Origin: JAHEEM01 sp036396795
GTDB taxonomy: Bacteria > Pseudomonadota > Gammaproteobacteria > Steroidobacterales > Rariloculaceae
NCBI GenBank assembly: GCA_036396795.1
Contig: DASWKF010000017.1
Coordinates: 124,001 to 188,000, forward strand
Direction of reading: 5' to 3'
DNA: 64,000 nt
Made by a program: the position numbers and the translations under genes. Within the stretch, counting starts at the first letter, position 1; each line of letters begins with the position of its first letter. Below are positions 1 through 8,277 of this stretch, piece by piece. Below the pieces are notes generated by a model that saw nothing but the letters and a program-made list of their open reading frames with translations, had not been told where the DNA came from and made no database searches.

Positions 1-476
1 AGATCGCGCGGGTCGATCCGGATTCGTGGGAAATCGAGGAATTCGAGACACCCGATCCGGATCCGCAATCACACCACGGCAACTACTACATTCGCCGGCT
101 CGCGATCGACAGCTACGACACGATTTGGTACGTGGATTCCGGACGCGGCTATCTGGGCCGTCTCGATCCGAGGACCGGCGAGATTGACGAGTGGCTGACC
201 CCCAGCGGACCCGGCTCGCATCCTTACGCGATCGAGGTCGTCAACGACATCGTTTGGCTCAACGAGTCGGAACAGCGGCCCGACGTGCTGCTGCGGTTCG
301 ACCCGCAAACCGAGCGGTTCCAGAGCTGGCCCATCCCTTCCGGGGTGGGCATCATCCGCAACATGCGGGCGACGCATGAAGGCAACCTGGTGATTCACCA
401 GAGCAGCAGCAATACCGTAGGCCTCGTCCTTATCGACCGCGAGAGCTCGTGGGTCCCGGGGCCGTATCGGCCCTGA
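1..476 (+). CDS. Vgb-like (streptogramin lyase family) beta-propeller protein, 3' part
   Basis: The gene enters from the left edge, reading from base 3, so only about the last 157 residues are visible. It shows repeated propeller-blade phrases such as IARVDPDSWEIEEF, GYLGRLDPRTGEIDEW and LLRFDPQTERFQSW, each a strand followed by D-P-x-T-G/E and an aromatic strand. This pattern is typical of streptogramin lyase (Vgb)-type propellers. Secreted members of this fold in environmental bacteria usually have no known substrate, so true lyase activity should not be assumed. The stop is followed 34 bases later by a DUF6152 gene on the same strand, so cotranscription is plausible. The N-terminus, any signal peptide and any fused domain lie outside the window. 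Confidence 0.7.
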   Translation, partial: IARVDPDSWEIEEFETPDPDPQSHHGNYYIRRLAIDSYDTIWYVDSGRGYLGRLDPRTGEIDEWLTPSGPGSHPYAIEVVNDIVWLNESEQRPDVLLRFDPQTERFQSWPIPSGVGIIRNMRATHEGNLVIHQSSSNTVGLVLIDRESSWVPGPYRP

Positions 477-510
477 TAGGTCGCGATGTACTAGACCTCG
501 AGAAGAACTA

Positions 511-1578
511 ATGAAGGTCGAAAAAGAGACTCTGGTCGCAGAGATCGTCAGCGCAGCGATGCTCCTCGTCTGCTTGTCGCTGTTACCCGCCGCGACGAGC
601 GCGCACCACTCCAGAGTGGAGTACACCGACGGCGCGATGCACGAGATCGAGGGCGAGGTGGTCAGAGTCGTGTGGAGAAATCCGCACATCATGATCACCG
701 TCAGAGCCGTGACGGCCGAGGGAACGGCGGAGGATTGGGTACTGGAAGGCCCCGGGGCGGGGACCGTGCGGCAGGAGGGTCTGATCGACGGCTATGTTTC
801 GCAAGGCGATCGGGTGAAGGCCTCAGGCCAACGATCCGACCGCCGCGAGCATTGGCTCAGGCTTGCGAACGTGCTCGCCCCGAGCGGAACCGAGCTGGTC
901 TTCACCAGCGCGGGGCCGCGATGGTCGTCCGACTTCATCGGCGGCAGCCGAGAGGCGGAGGCCGAGGCCGCCGAGGATGAAACGCCGCCCGAAGGAATCT
1001 TTCGCGTCTGGGTGTGGACGGGCGGCACGCCGTACGAGGTGACGGAAGAGCCCCCGCTGACGCCCGAGGCGATGGCCGCCTACCAAAGCTACGATCCGCT
1101 CCGGGACGACCCCGTTCTCGAGTGCGAGCTTCCCGGGATGCCGCGGGTCATGACGATTGCAGGCGCTCGTCCGTTCGAGCTCGAGCGGCGCGGTGAGGAT
1201 ATTCTGATTGTTTCCCAAAACTTCAATCAGACTCGAGTGATCCACCTGAGCAACGGAGCCGTGCCGAGCGACACGGAGGCGACCTCACTGGGGTATTCAC
1301 GGGGCCGCTGGGAGGGAGAGACTCTGGTTGTCTCGACGACCCGGATCAGCTACCCGTTCTTCGATATACCGCCGTGGTGGGGTATTCCGCAGACGGAGGC
1401 GATCGAAATCGTCGAGCGCTTTACTCCCGACGGGGACAGGCTCGTGTATGACTTCTGGGCGTATGACCCAACGACATTCACGGCACCGATCGACAAGCCC
1501 GGTTTCCTGATGTGGACTTGGCAACCGGGGCTGGAGGTCGAGGCGGATCGCTGCGAACCCTATTTCGAGGATCCTTAA
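511..1578 (+). CDS. DUF6152 family exported protein, long form (copy 1)
   Basis: 355 residues. A signal peptide (hydrophobic core around residues 12-27) ends in ATSA, directly followed by HHS at residues 32-34. The N-terminal half matches the DUF6152 pattern: HHS, then a beta domain with WRNPHI (His59), a conserved W in EDWVLEG, and a V-x-G-D-R-V-K-A-S-G-Q turn. The C-terminal half is a second domain shared with three other copies here: a RVIHL strand, a GYSRGRWEGETLVVSTT block, a Pro/Trp loop, E-R-F and a final W-Q-P-G...C. No catalytic function is established for the family. The ATG at 511 is used; no strong ribosome site is visible. Two further genes follow closely on the same strand. Confidence 0.75.
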   Translation: MKVEKETLVAEIVSAAMLLVCLSLLPAATSAHHSRVEYTDGAMHEIEGEVVRVVWRNPHIMITVRAVTAEGTAEDWVLEGPGAGTVRQEGLIDGYVSQGDRVKASGQRSDRREHWLRLANVLAPSGTELVFTSAGPRWSSDFIGGSREAEAEAAEDETPPEGIFRVWVWTGGTPYEVTEEPPLTPEAMAAYQSYDPLRDDPVLECELPGMPRVMTIAGARPFELERRGEDILIVSQNFNQTRVIHLSNGAVPSDTEATSLGYSRGRWEGETLVVSTTRISYPFFDIPPWWGIPQTEAIEIVERFTPDGDRLVYDFWAYDPTTFTAPIDKPGFLMWTWQPGLEVEADRCEPYFEDP

Positions 1579-1631
1579 GACAGGGCTTTCATCCCAGCAG
1601 CGGTAAGAATGAGCGTCGCAACGGAGGCGAG

Positions 1632-2636
1632 ATGAGCTGGATTCGTGTTGGTTTCCTGCTCGGGGGCTGGTTCGGAGCCTCATGGGCGGGAGCACACCAT
1701 GCGGCTACGGGGCTTTACGACGGGAGCAGCATCGGAGAGGTGGAGGGAGAGATCACTTCTATCTTTTGGCGTAACCCTCATGTGCGGCTTCGGATCGAGC
1801 GCGATGGCGAGGCGGGCCCGGAGGAGTGGGCGGTGGAGTTCGGTTCCGTGAACACGCTGGAGCGCATCGGGGTCAGCTCGGACATGGTGCAAGTAGGCGA
1901 TCGCGTAAAGGTCTCCGGAAGGCTGGGGCGAGACGGCTTGAAGGCTCTGTTCGCGGATTCAGTCACGCTGTCCGATGGTAGGGAGCTGCCACTGAATGCC
2001 AGCGTCCGAAGCCGTTATGGTGTGACGGAGAGGGCCATACGCGATGCGCTGGATACCGATCCCGATCTGCGGGCCGACATCTTTCGAGTCTGGCTTCCGA
2101 ACGAGCGTCCGAACACGGGAGCGGGCACCACGCGGTATCCGCTGACGGAGGCGGGCCGCGCCGCGCAAGCGGCATGGAACCCGGCGGACGACCCGGCGTT
2201 GAGGTGCATACCGCCCGGATTACCGACGGCGATGGACAACCCGTATCCGATTCAATTTCGCGATCAAGGCGACACCATCATCCTGCTCCTCGAGGAATGG
2301 GATGGGGTCCGCGCCATTCACATGAACGGCGTCAGGTCCCCGGAGCAGACCGACTCGCGCATGGGGCATTCCGTCGGGCGCTGGGACGCCAACACGTTGA
2401 TCGTCGAGACAACCGACATCGGCTGGCGCTATATCGATGATCTCGGCACGCCGCAAAGTGAGGATGCGGTAATCGTTGAGCGTTTCGCCCTCGATGCGGA
2501 CGGAACTCGCTTGGCTTGGGAAGCCCGGATCACGGACGCCGTGAATTTCACAGAGCCCGTGGTCATGGAGGGCGAGTGGATTTGGCTCCCAGGCCATGAG
2601 ATCAAGCCCTTCAATTGCACGCTGTCCGCCGAGTGA
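1632..2636 (+). CDS. DUF6152 family exported protein, long form (copy 2)
   Basis: 334 residues from the ATG preceded by GGAGGCGAG, which decides the start over longer in-frame options. The signal peptide runs to about residue 21 (GASWAGA), and the mature protein would begin HHAATG. It has WRNPHV at residues 46-51, the DUF6152 WAVEFGS strand and the V-x-V-G-D-R-V-K-V-S-G turn. The C-terminal domain has IHMNG, GHSVGRWDANTLIVETT, ERFALD and a final CTLS. It lies 53 bases after copy 1 and clearly arose by duplication, though the two have diverged strongly. Role unknown; a periplasmic location is inferred from the signal peptide. Confidence 0.75.
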   Translation: MSWIRVGFLLGGWFGASWAGAHHAATGLYDGSSIGEVEGEITSIFWRNPHVRLRIERDGEAGPEEWAVEFGSVNTLERIGVSSDMVQVGDRVKVSGRLGRDGLKALFADSVTLSDGRELPLNASVRSRYGVTERAIRDALDTDPDLRADIFRVWLPNERPNTGAGTTRYPLTEAGRAAQAAWNPADDPALRCIPPGLPTAMDNPYPIQFRDQGDTIILLLEEWDGVRAIHMNGVRSPEQTDSRMGHSVGRWDANTLIVETTDIGWRYIDDLGTPQSEDAVIVERFALDADGTRLAWEARITDAVNFTEPVVMEGEWIWLPGHEIKPFNCTLSAE

Positions 2637-2758
2637 TGGCGTTGCGCGCTTGCTGCTCGCGAAGTGTACGAGTTCGCTTTCATCATCCAGCCGTTGAAGA
2701 TTCAGGGAGCGACCGGGTCGACAGTCGCACCCGCCGCAATTTACTGAGGAGAATCCCA

Positions 2759-3730
2759 ATGCGAAATGCCCTATTTGTTGCGGGCCTGGCCGCGGCGCTC
2801 GCGTTGACGCCGATCGTTCACGCCGATGAGGGCCTCGTCGTGGGCACGGAAGCTATCGCAGGCAGCGATATACCGGCGGCCTACCATCTGGTCCCGACCG
2901 TCGACGGGCTGTTCACGGCGATCGGGTTGCGCAAGCCCAGCGGCGATGGGCCGTTTCCGATCGTGTTGTTTGCCTCCGGGAACGGCGGCGAAGGGCTCGA
3001 TTGGGTAAAAAATGCGAGCCATAACATGAGCTGGACTCAGGAGCAGTTTCTCGATGCAGGCTACGCCGTGGCCTGGATGCGCTATCGAGCCGAAGTCGAC
3101 GTGCCGGAGTACGACGGCAAAGCGCTCGACGATCGCGCCTGGTCGGGACGGCCGCGCTTGAGCCGCGCACCGTTCGAGTACGAGGACGTCATCGGCATTT
3201 TCGAGTACGTGAAAACGCTTCCCGAGATTCAGGCGGACCGTGTCGCGTACATGGGCATGAGCCATGGCGGCGAGATGCTCATGAAAATCGCGTCGGTGTA
3301 TGACGGCTTGCGCGCGGGCATTGCGAGTGAGCCCGCGTCGGCGGGTTTCCTCGCGCGCGGCCCGGCAGATCCGAACGCACCGGAACGCCCCGAGACCGCG
3401 GAGGTCTACACGGCAGACATGCAGGCGCAGGCCGTGCGCGAGCTGCACGCGCGCATCGATCGCAACGTCGCCATGCAGCGCATTGCGCCGATCGATATTC
3501 CGATTTTCGTGCAGGGGCGGGACCGGGATCACAACCAGGATACGTTTCGGGTCAACTACGAGCTGCTGCAGGAAGCCGGCAAGGAGGTCGAGTGGAAGAC
3601 CTACGACCACGACGAGCACGGCTTCGTCTACGTCAAGCGCAATACGGATGGCCGTTACGAGCCGAATGCGGTGCAGCGCGAGGCCGTCGCGGACTCGATC
3701 GCTTTCTTCGATCGGCACATGAAGCGTTGA
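2759..3730 (+). CDS. exported alpha/beta hydrolase (dienelactone hydrolase / prolyl-oligopeptidase-like)
   Basis: 323 residues. The ATG after GAGGAGA gives a clean signal peptide, MRNALFVAGLAAALALTPI...HADEG. The hydrolase fold is shown by a PFPIVLFASGNGG oxyanion-type loop, the nucleophile elbow GMSHGG (Ser near residue 166), an acid in the VQGRDRDHNQD loop and the last His in DHDEHGF. A conserved insertion around SWTQEQFLDAGYAVAWMRYR is typical of BAAT/dienelactone-hydrolase-like prolyl-oligopeptidase relatives. The substrate cannot be predicted; an ester or short peptide is most likely. It sits between DUF6152 copy 2 and an MBL-fold enzyme on the same strand, and all three are exported. 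Confidence 0.8.
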   Translation: MRNALFVAGLAAALALTPIVHADEGLVVGTEAIAGSDIPAAYHLVPTVDGLFTAIGLRKPSGDGPFPIVLFASGNGGEGLDWVKNASHNMSWTQEQFLDAGYAVAWMRYRAEVDVPEYDGKALDDRAWSGRPRLSRAPFEYEDVIGIFEYVKTLPEIQADRVAYMGMSHGGEMLMKIASVYDGLRAGIASEPASAGFLARGPADPNAPERPETAEVYTADMQAQAVRELHARIDRNVAMQRIAPIDIPIFVQGRDRDHNQDTFRVNYELLQEAGKEVEWKTYDHDEHGFVYVKRNTDGRYEPNAVQREAVADSIAFFDRHMKR

Positions 3731-3810
3731 TCGACGGACGGGGTCGACGTGAGTGTCTTGGCCGTATTCCTTGCCGGAGCGCCGGTTCCAACGAAAATAG
3801 GGAACAACTG

Positions 3811-4797
3811 ATGAACAAATTTCGCCTCTCGACGTTTGCCGTCTCACTGAGCTTCTCGCTGTCCGTTGCTGCGCCGCTGCAGGCTCAGCAGCCGCAGAAC
3901 TACGAAATCACGCAGGTCGCGGACGGTCTCTATCGTGCGGCCACCAGCTCCCACCGCACGGTGTTTCTCGTGACCGAGGAGGGAATCATCCTGGCGGATC
4001 CCATTCACACGGACTTTTCCACTTGGCTGAAGTCCGAGCTGCAGCAGCGCTTCGGTGTCCCGGTCAGACACGTGCTATACAGCCACCATCACTGGGATCA
4101 TGCCTCGGGCGGCGCGGTCTTCGCGGACACGGCGACCTTCGTTGCGCACGAGGACATGGCGGCCGCGCTCGCGGCACCGCTGCCGAGCAACGCGACGGTT
4201 CTCGATGCGAGCGGCAACGGGGTTCTGGAGCGGGGCGAGGCGAGCGGCGGTTTCGCCGAGAACTTCGACCGGCTGGATACCGATCAGGACGGCGGCCTCA
4301 GTGGAGCGGAGATCAATGTCGATATCCATCCTCCGGAGCTGCTCTATTCCGACCGCATGACGGTAAGCTTGGGCGGTGAGCGCGTCGAGCTCATACATCC
4401 CGAGCCGGCGCATTCGAGCGATACGACCATTCTGTATTTCCCCGAGCAACGCGCAGGCTTTGCGGTCGATTACATAAACGTCAGGCGTTTACCGGGATCC
4501 TTCGATCCGTACCCGTTCGACCAGTACGTCAGCGCCGTCGCCACGATGTTTGCGCTCGATATCGATATCGTCGTACCGGGCCATGGGAACGTCGGGCAGC
4601 GGGAGGACCTCGCCGAATACATGGGCTTCCTGCGAGATCTCCAGACGGAAGTCGCCGCCGCGATCGCGGATGGACAGACGCTGCAACAGGCTCAGCAATC
4701 CGTGGAGCTTGCGGAATATTCGGGCTGGCTGCTTTTCGACGAGCGCAAGGCCAATGTCGTCGCCGGCGCCTATGCCATCTTGAGCGGCACGCGCTGA
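3811..4797 (+). CDS. exported MBL-fold metallohydrolase with an inserted EF-hand pair
   Basis: 328 residues; signal peptide MNKFRL...PLQAQQ. The start follows AGGGAACAACTG. The MBL fold is shown by the zinc motif HHHWDH (about residues 91-96), then EPAHSSDTT (third His), an AVDYIN Asp and VPGHGN (last His). Between the first and third zinc motifs are two canonical 12-residue EF-hand loops: DASGNGVLERGE at residues 132-143 and DTDQDGGLSGAE at 156-167. Both have D/D-or-S/D-or-N at positions 1, 3, 5, Gly at 6 and Glu at 12. The enzyme is therefore probably calcium-dependent or calcium-stabilised, which is unusual for the superfamily. Substrate unknown; a lactonase/quinoprotein-associated type is possible. 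Confidence 0.85.
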   Translation: MNKFRLSTFAVSLSFSLSVAAPLQAQQPQNYEITQVADGLYRAATSSHRTVFLVTEEGIILADPIHTDFSTWLKSELQQRFGVPVRHVLYSHHHWDHASGGAVFADTATFVAHEDMAAALAAPLPSNATVLDASGNGVLERGEASGGFAENFDRLDTDQDGGLSGAEINVDIHPPELLYSDRMTVSLGGERVELIHPEPAHSSDTTILYFPEQRAGFAVDYINVRRLPGSFDPYPFDQYVSAVATMFALDIDIVVPGHGNVGQREDLAEYMGFLRDLQTEVAAAIADGQTLQQAQQSVELAEYSGWLLFDERKANVVAGAYAILSGTR

Positions 4798-4858
4798 GTC
4801 CATTGAGCGATATCTATGTAGAATAGCGAACACAGCTCAAGGTTCGGGGGGTGCAATC

Positions 4859-5866
4859 TTGAGAACGCTCACACGTCTTGCGGCGGCTTGCTTGGCCGCC
4901 ACGCCCGTCTGGGGCCACCACAGCGACGCCGGCCTGGACGTCAACTCGATCCTGGCTTTCGAGGGGACGGTCACCGAGTTCGCGTTTCGCAATCCTCACG
5001 TCTACGTCGGTGTCGAGACTGCGGGCCCGAGCGGCGAGCCGGTGACCTGGGCGCTGCAAATGGGTACGGCCAACAATCTCAATCGACAAGGCTGGGTGCG
5101 GGACACGCTCAAGCCCGGCGACCAAGTCGCGGTCCGCGTGCATCCTGCGACGGACGGGCGACCCTACGGCGTGGTGACATCCATCGACAAGCAAGGCGGG
5201 CTGGGTCTGGCGCCGGTCTCCGACGAGCCGCAAGCGCCGGCCCGCGCAACGACCCTGGCGGGCAAATGGCGCGCGGACGTTTCCAAGCTCGTCGAATACC
5301 CGGGCGGTTTCGACGGGTTTTTTCACGCTGAGCTCGAGCTGACCGAGCGGGGCGCCGCCGCCCAGGCCCTATACGACCCGCTTTCCGCGGAGAACCCCGA
5401 GTCGACGTGCATCGGACGACCGGCACCGGCGGCGTTGGTGTCGAGCCGCCTCTATCTGCTCGAGTTCGAGCTCAACGAGGACACCGTCGTCATCCGAACC
5501 GAATATTTCGACGAGGAACGAACGATCCATATGGACGGCCGCGACCATCCGGACGGCAGCGGCCGTTTCGCCAGCGGGCATTCGATCGGCTGGTGGGAGA
5601 GCGAGACGCTCGTGATCGATACCACCCACTTCGCCGATCATCGCTCGCCGTACCAGATCGGTGTGCCCTCAGGACCGCGGAAGCACGTCGTCGAGCGATA
5701 CCGACTGATCGAGAACGGCACGAGAATGCTGGCCGAGTTCGTCCTCGAAGATCCGGAATACATTGCCGAGCCCTTGACCCATCAAAGGGAGCTGATCTAC
5801 TTGCCCCACGAAACCATGTATCGCTTCAACTGTGACCCGGATTCGACCAGCCGTTTCGTGCGCTGA
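4859..5866 (+). CDS. DUF6152 family exported protein, long form (copy 3)
   Basis: 335 residues from a TTG start; no ATG gives a better signal peptide. The short leader MRTLTRLAAACLAATPVWG is followed by HHSDAG, again with His-His at the likely mature N-terminus. FRNPHV (His47), WALQMG and the V-R-D-T-L-K-P-G-D-Q-V turn mark DUF6152. The C-terminal domain has MDGRDHPD, GHSIGWWESETLVIDTTHFAD, ERYRLIENGT and a final FNCD. It is the closest relative of copy 4, sharing the HHSD start, MDGR-HPD and the RSPYQ-G-PSG run, so these two look like a recent duplication that now brackets the lectin-like pair. Confidence 0.75.
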   Translation: MRTLTRLAAACLAATPVWGHHSDAGLDVNSILAFEGTVTEFAFRNPHVYVGVETAGPSGEPVTWALQMGTANNLNRQGWVRDTLKPGDQVAVRVHPATDGRPYGVVTSIDKQGGLGLAPVSDEPQAPARATTLAGKWRADVSKLVEYPGGFDGFFHAELELTERGAAAQALYDPLSAENPESTCIGRPAPAALVSSRLYLLEFELNEDTVVIRTEYFDEERTIHMDGRDHPDGSGRFASGHSIGWWESETLVIDTTHFADHRSPYQIGVPSGPRKHVVERYRLIENGTRMLAEFVLEDPEYIAEPLTHQRELIYLPHETMYRFNCDPDSTSRFVR

Positions 5867-5881
5867 TCTGAGGTAGTGCCG

Positions 5882-6646
5882 ATGGCGAGACCCTTCATCC
5901 TCGCGGCCGCGCTGATGCTTGCCGCCGCGACTTCCTCCGCGGCGCTCGCGCAGCAAGCCGCCGCCGACCGCTCGATGTCGTTTTTCGTGACCAGCCGGCC
6001 CATCGGTGACGGCGGCAATCTCGGCGGGCTTGCCGGCGCGGATGCGCATTGCCAGGCGCTCGCGACCGCGGTCGGTGCCGGCCACAGGACCTGGCACGCT
6101 TACTTGAGCACGCAGGCCCGCCCCGGTCGACCGGCCGTGAACGCGCGCGACCGCATCGGCACCGGGCCCTGGTACAACGTACGAGGCGAGATGATCGCCC
6201 GCGACGTCGCGCATCTGCACGGCGACACCCTCGAGCTCGCGCGGCTCGGCAACAACTTGACGAAGCAGTCGGCGCTCACCGAGAAGGGGCAGATCGTGCC
6301 GGGCCTGGAGGATTTTCCGGATCCCCGAGACAACGACTGGGACTACGTCAAGACTACGCCGAATTCCAATCGCCACGAGATCTTGACGGGCACGCAGCCC
6401 GACGGCCGGGCGTATCCCTCGGACCTCGATTACACCTGCGACAATTGGACGAGCAACGAGGACCCGGAAGGGCAGGCGTCCCTGGGAGCGGCTCCGGCCA
6501 AGCCCAACGCGCAGATCGGCTTCACCGACCGCAACGGCGGCGGCAACGGTTCTTGGAACTCCTCGCATGGCACGCGCGGCTGTAGTCAATATGCGCTGCC
6601 GAGAACACACGGCATCGGCATGCTCTACTGCTTTGCGGTGAATTGA
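5882..6646 (+). CDS. exported C-type-lectin/endostatin-like protein (tandem copy 1)
   Basis: 254 residues from the ATG whose ribosome site GAGGTAG lies about 7 bases upstream; a GTG two codons earlier is too close to it. Signal peptide MARPFILAAALMLAAATSSAALAQQ. The mature protein has SFFVTSRPIGDGGNLGGLAGADAHC near its start, then ARDRIGTGPWYN, YTCDNWTSN, a Gly/Asn-rich GNGSWNSSH stretch and a terminal LYCFAV. The four cysteines (in ADAHC, YTCDN, TRGCS, LYCF) are all kept in the next gene and would give two disulfides, as in C-type-lectin-like folds (endostatin/DUF1554 type). The ligand is unknown. Confidence 0.65.
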   Translation: MARPFILAAALMLAAATSSAALAQQAAADRSMSFFVTSRPIGDGGNLGGLAGADAHCQALATAVGAGHRTWHAYLSTQARPGRPAVNARDRIGTGPWYNVRGEMIARDVAHLHGDTLELARLGNNLTKQSALTEKGQIVPGLEDFPDPRDNDWDYVKTTPNSNRHEILTGTQPDGRAYPSDLDYTCDNWTSNEDPEGQASLGAAPAKPNAQIGFTDRNGGGNGSWNSSHGTRGCSQYALPRTHGIGMLYCFAVN

Positions 6647-6653
6647 GGCGCGC

Positions 6654-7337
6654 ATGACGAGAACGACATCGTTGCTGACGGCCGCCGCGCTTCTCACGCT
6701 CAGCAGCGTTTTTACGGCGATCGCACAACAGCGAGCGCAGGCGCCGATGACGTTCTTCGTTACCAGCGAGCCGATCGGCGACGGCGGCAATCTCGGCGGG
6801 CTCGAAGGCGCCGATGCGCATTGCCAGGCGCTCGCGACCGCCGCCGGCGCGGGCGATCATACCTGGCGCGCGTATCTGAGCACGCAGGCGCGCCCCGGGA
6901 TGCCCGCGGTGAATGCCCGCGACCGCATCGGCGACGGCCCGTGGTACGCTGCCGTGCGCAGGCTCGACCGTCCGATCATCAAGTCCGAGCTTCACGGCGA
7001 CACGCTCATCGAAGCGCAGCGCGGCAGCAACATGTTCAAGCGGTACACGCTCACCGAGAAGGGCGAGCTCGTCAACGGTATCGGCGATCCGCTGCCGATG
7101 CGCCACGATATCCTCACCGGCTCGCAGACGGACGGGCGCGCCTTCACCGCCGCCGCCGACCATACATGCAACAACTGGACCAGCAACGCCGAAGGCTCGG
7201 CGCAGGTCGGCCATTCCGATCGCATCGGCAACGGCAACACCTCGTGGAATTCCTCGCACGCGACCGACGGCTGCGGTCAGGCGGACCTCGAGGGCTGGGG
7301 CGGCGTCGGCTTGTTCTATTGCTTCGCCGTGGATTGA
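6654..7337 (+). CDS. exported C-type-lectin/endostatin-like protein (tandem copy 2)
   Basis: 227 residues, starting 7 bases after copy 1, so the two are almost certainly cotranscribed. Signal peptide MTRTTSLLTAAALLTLSSVFTAIAQQ. The shared blocks are FFVTSEPIGDGGNLGGLEGA, HCQALATAAGAG, NARDRIGDGPWY, a HGDTLIEA strand, CNNWTSN and FYCFAVD, with all four cysteines kept. It is shorter than copy 1 because it lacks about 30 residues in the middle loop. The high similarity points to a fairly recent tandem duplication. Confidence 0.65.
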   Translation: MTRTTSLLTAAALLTLSSVFTAIAQQRAQAPMTFFVTSEPIGDGGNLGGLEGADAHCQALATAAGAGDHTWRAYLSTQARPGMPAVNARDRIGDGPWYAAVRRLDRPIIKSELHGDTLIEAQRGSNMFKRYTLTEKGELVNGIGDPLPMRHDILTGSQTDGRAFTAAADHTCNNWTSNAEGSAQVGHSDRIGNGNTSWNSSHATDGCGQADLEGWGGVGLFYCFAVD

Positions 7338-7359
7338 TCCCGCCGCGCCCTCTTCAAGC

Positions 7360-8160
7360 TCAGCGCAGATAGTCGGGCTTGATGTCCTCGAACAGATCGT
7401 CACGCACCTCGGCCGGGCGAGTGCGGCCCCGGCAGTACACGCCGGCGCTCGTTAAACGATACATGTTGCCCAGCGTGCTCGCCGGGTGATGGTCAGCCGT
7501 GTAACAACTGCCGGCGAACGACAGCCCCCCCTCGGCCTGGGGTGTCGTCGCGAGCGGCACCTCGCGGCTCGGCGGCGGCCGGCCGGTAGGCACGCTCGGC
7601 ACGCTCGAGCTCGACTCCGGCAGGGTTTGCGGATACGCGGGATAGCCGAAGCCGCGGTAACGGCGCTCGCGCTCGGTTTCCTGCCGGAGGTAGACCACCG
7701 CCTCGGGAATGCGCGCGCCCCAATCGACGTCGGGCGCCGGCGCCTCGTCCTCGGCCGCCGAGACCTCGTCGTCGTCAGCCGGCAGCTCGGCGCCCTCCGG
7801 GCCGCTCTCGGTTTCCGGCGGCGTTGCCGCCGCGACGGCCGGCTCGGCCTCGCCGGCGTCGGACGGTGGTGCCGGCGCCAGGGCGGGCTCGACGGCCGGC
7901 TCGAAAGCCGGCTCGATGGGCGGCCAAGGCTCCCGGAGCACGAAGGCTTCTAACGGTCGCATCGGCAGGTCCGGCGGTCGGCTCCATTCGGTCTGCATCA
8001 CGACGAGCACGACCAGCGCGTGCAGCCCGGCGGATCCGGCGACGGCGGCAATTCGCGCGTCCCGGGCACCGGGCACGGGCTTGTCTAAGATGGCCTGCAG
8101 CCGAGCTCTCCCCCGACGGCGATTTCCGGCGAATGCGCATCCGATCATAGCGGCATTCAT
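7360..8160 (-). CDS. membrane-anchored proline-rich protein with a TonB-like N-terminus
   Basis: 266 residues, starting MNAAMIGCAFAG; a second Met four codons in is an alternative and neither has a good ribosome site. After a basic stretch comes one transmembrane segment (about residues 30-50, AGSAGLHALVVLVVMQ), resembling the TonB/TolA anchor. A Pro/Glu/Ala-rich spacer follows (PPIEPAFEPAVEPALAPAPP, then an acidic run). The last about 90 residues (PSREVPLATT onward, with SCYTADHHP and VYCRGRTRP) do not resemble the TonB C-terminal domain, so energy transduction is not supported. It is the only - strand gene in the first 13 kb and is divergent from DUF6152 copy 4. Function unknown. Confidence 0.55.
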   Translation of the reverse strand: MNAAMIGCAFAGNRRRGRARLQAILDKPVPGARDARIAAVAGSAGLHALVVLVVMQTEWSRPPDLPMRPLEAFVLREPWPPIEPAFEPAVEPALAPAPPSDAGEAEPAVAAATPPETESGPEGAELPADDDEVSAAEDEAPAPDVDWGARIPEAVVYLRQETERERRYRGFGYPAYPQTLPESSSSVPSVPTGRPPPSREVPLATTPQAEGGLSFAGSCYTADHHPASTLGNMYRLTSAGVYCRGRTRPAEVRDDLFEDIKPDYLR

Positions 8161-8277
8161 TACAGGGGATACGCCGCGGAGCCCGAGGGTCGCGGCAGGC
8201 CCCGGAGCAGCTGCGAGACGCGTCGATCGCGCTAGAATCCGCGTAAAATCTGCAGACGGGCTCAGAGAGGGGGACCC

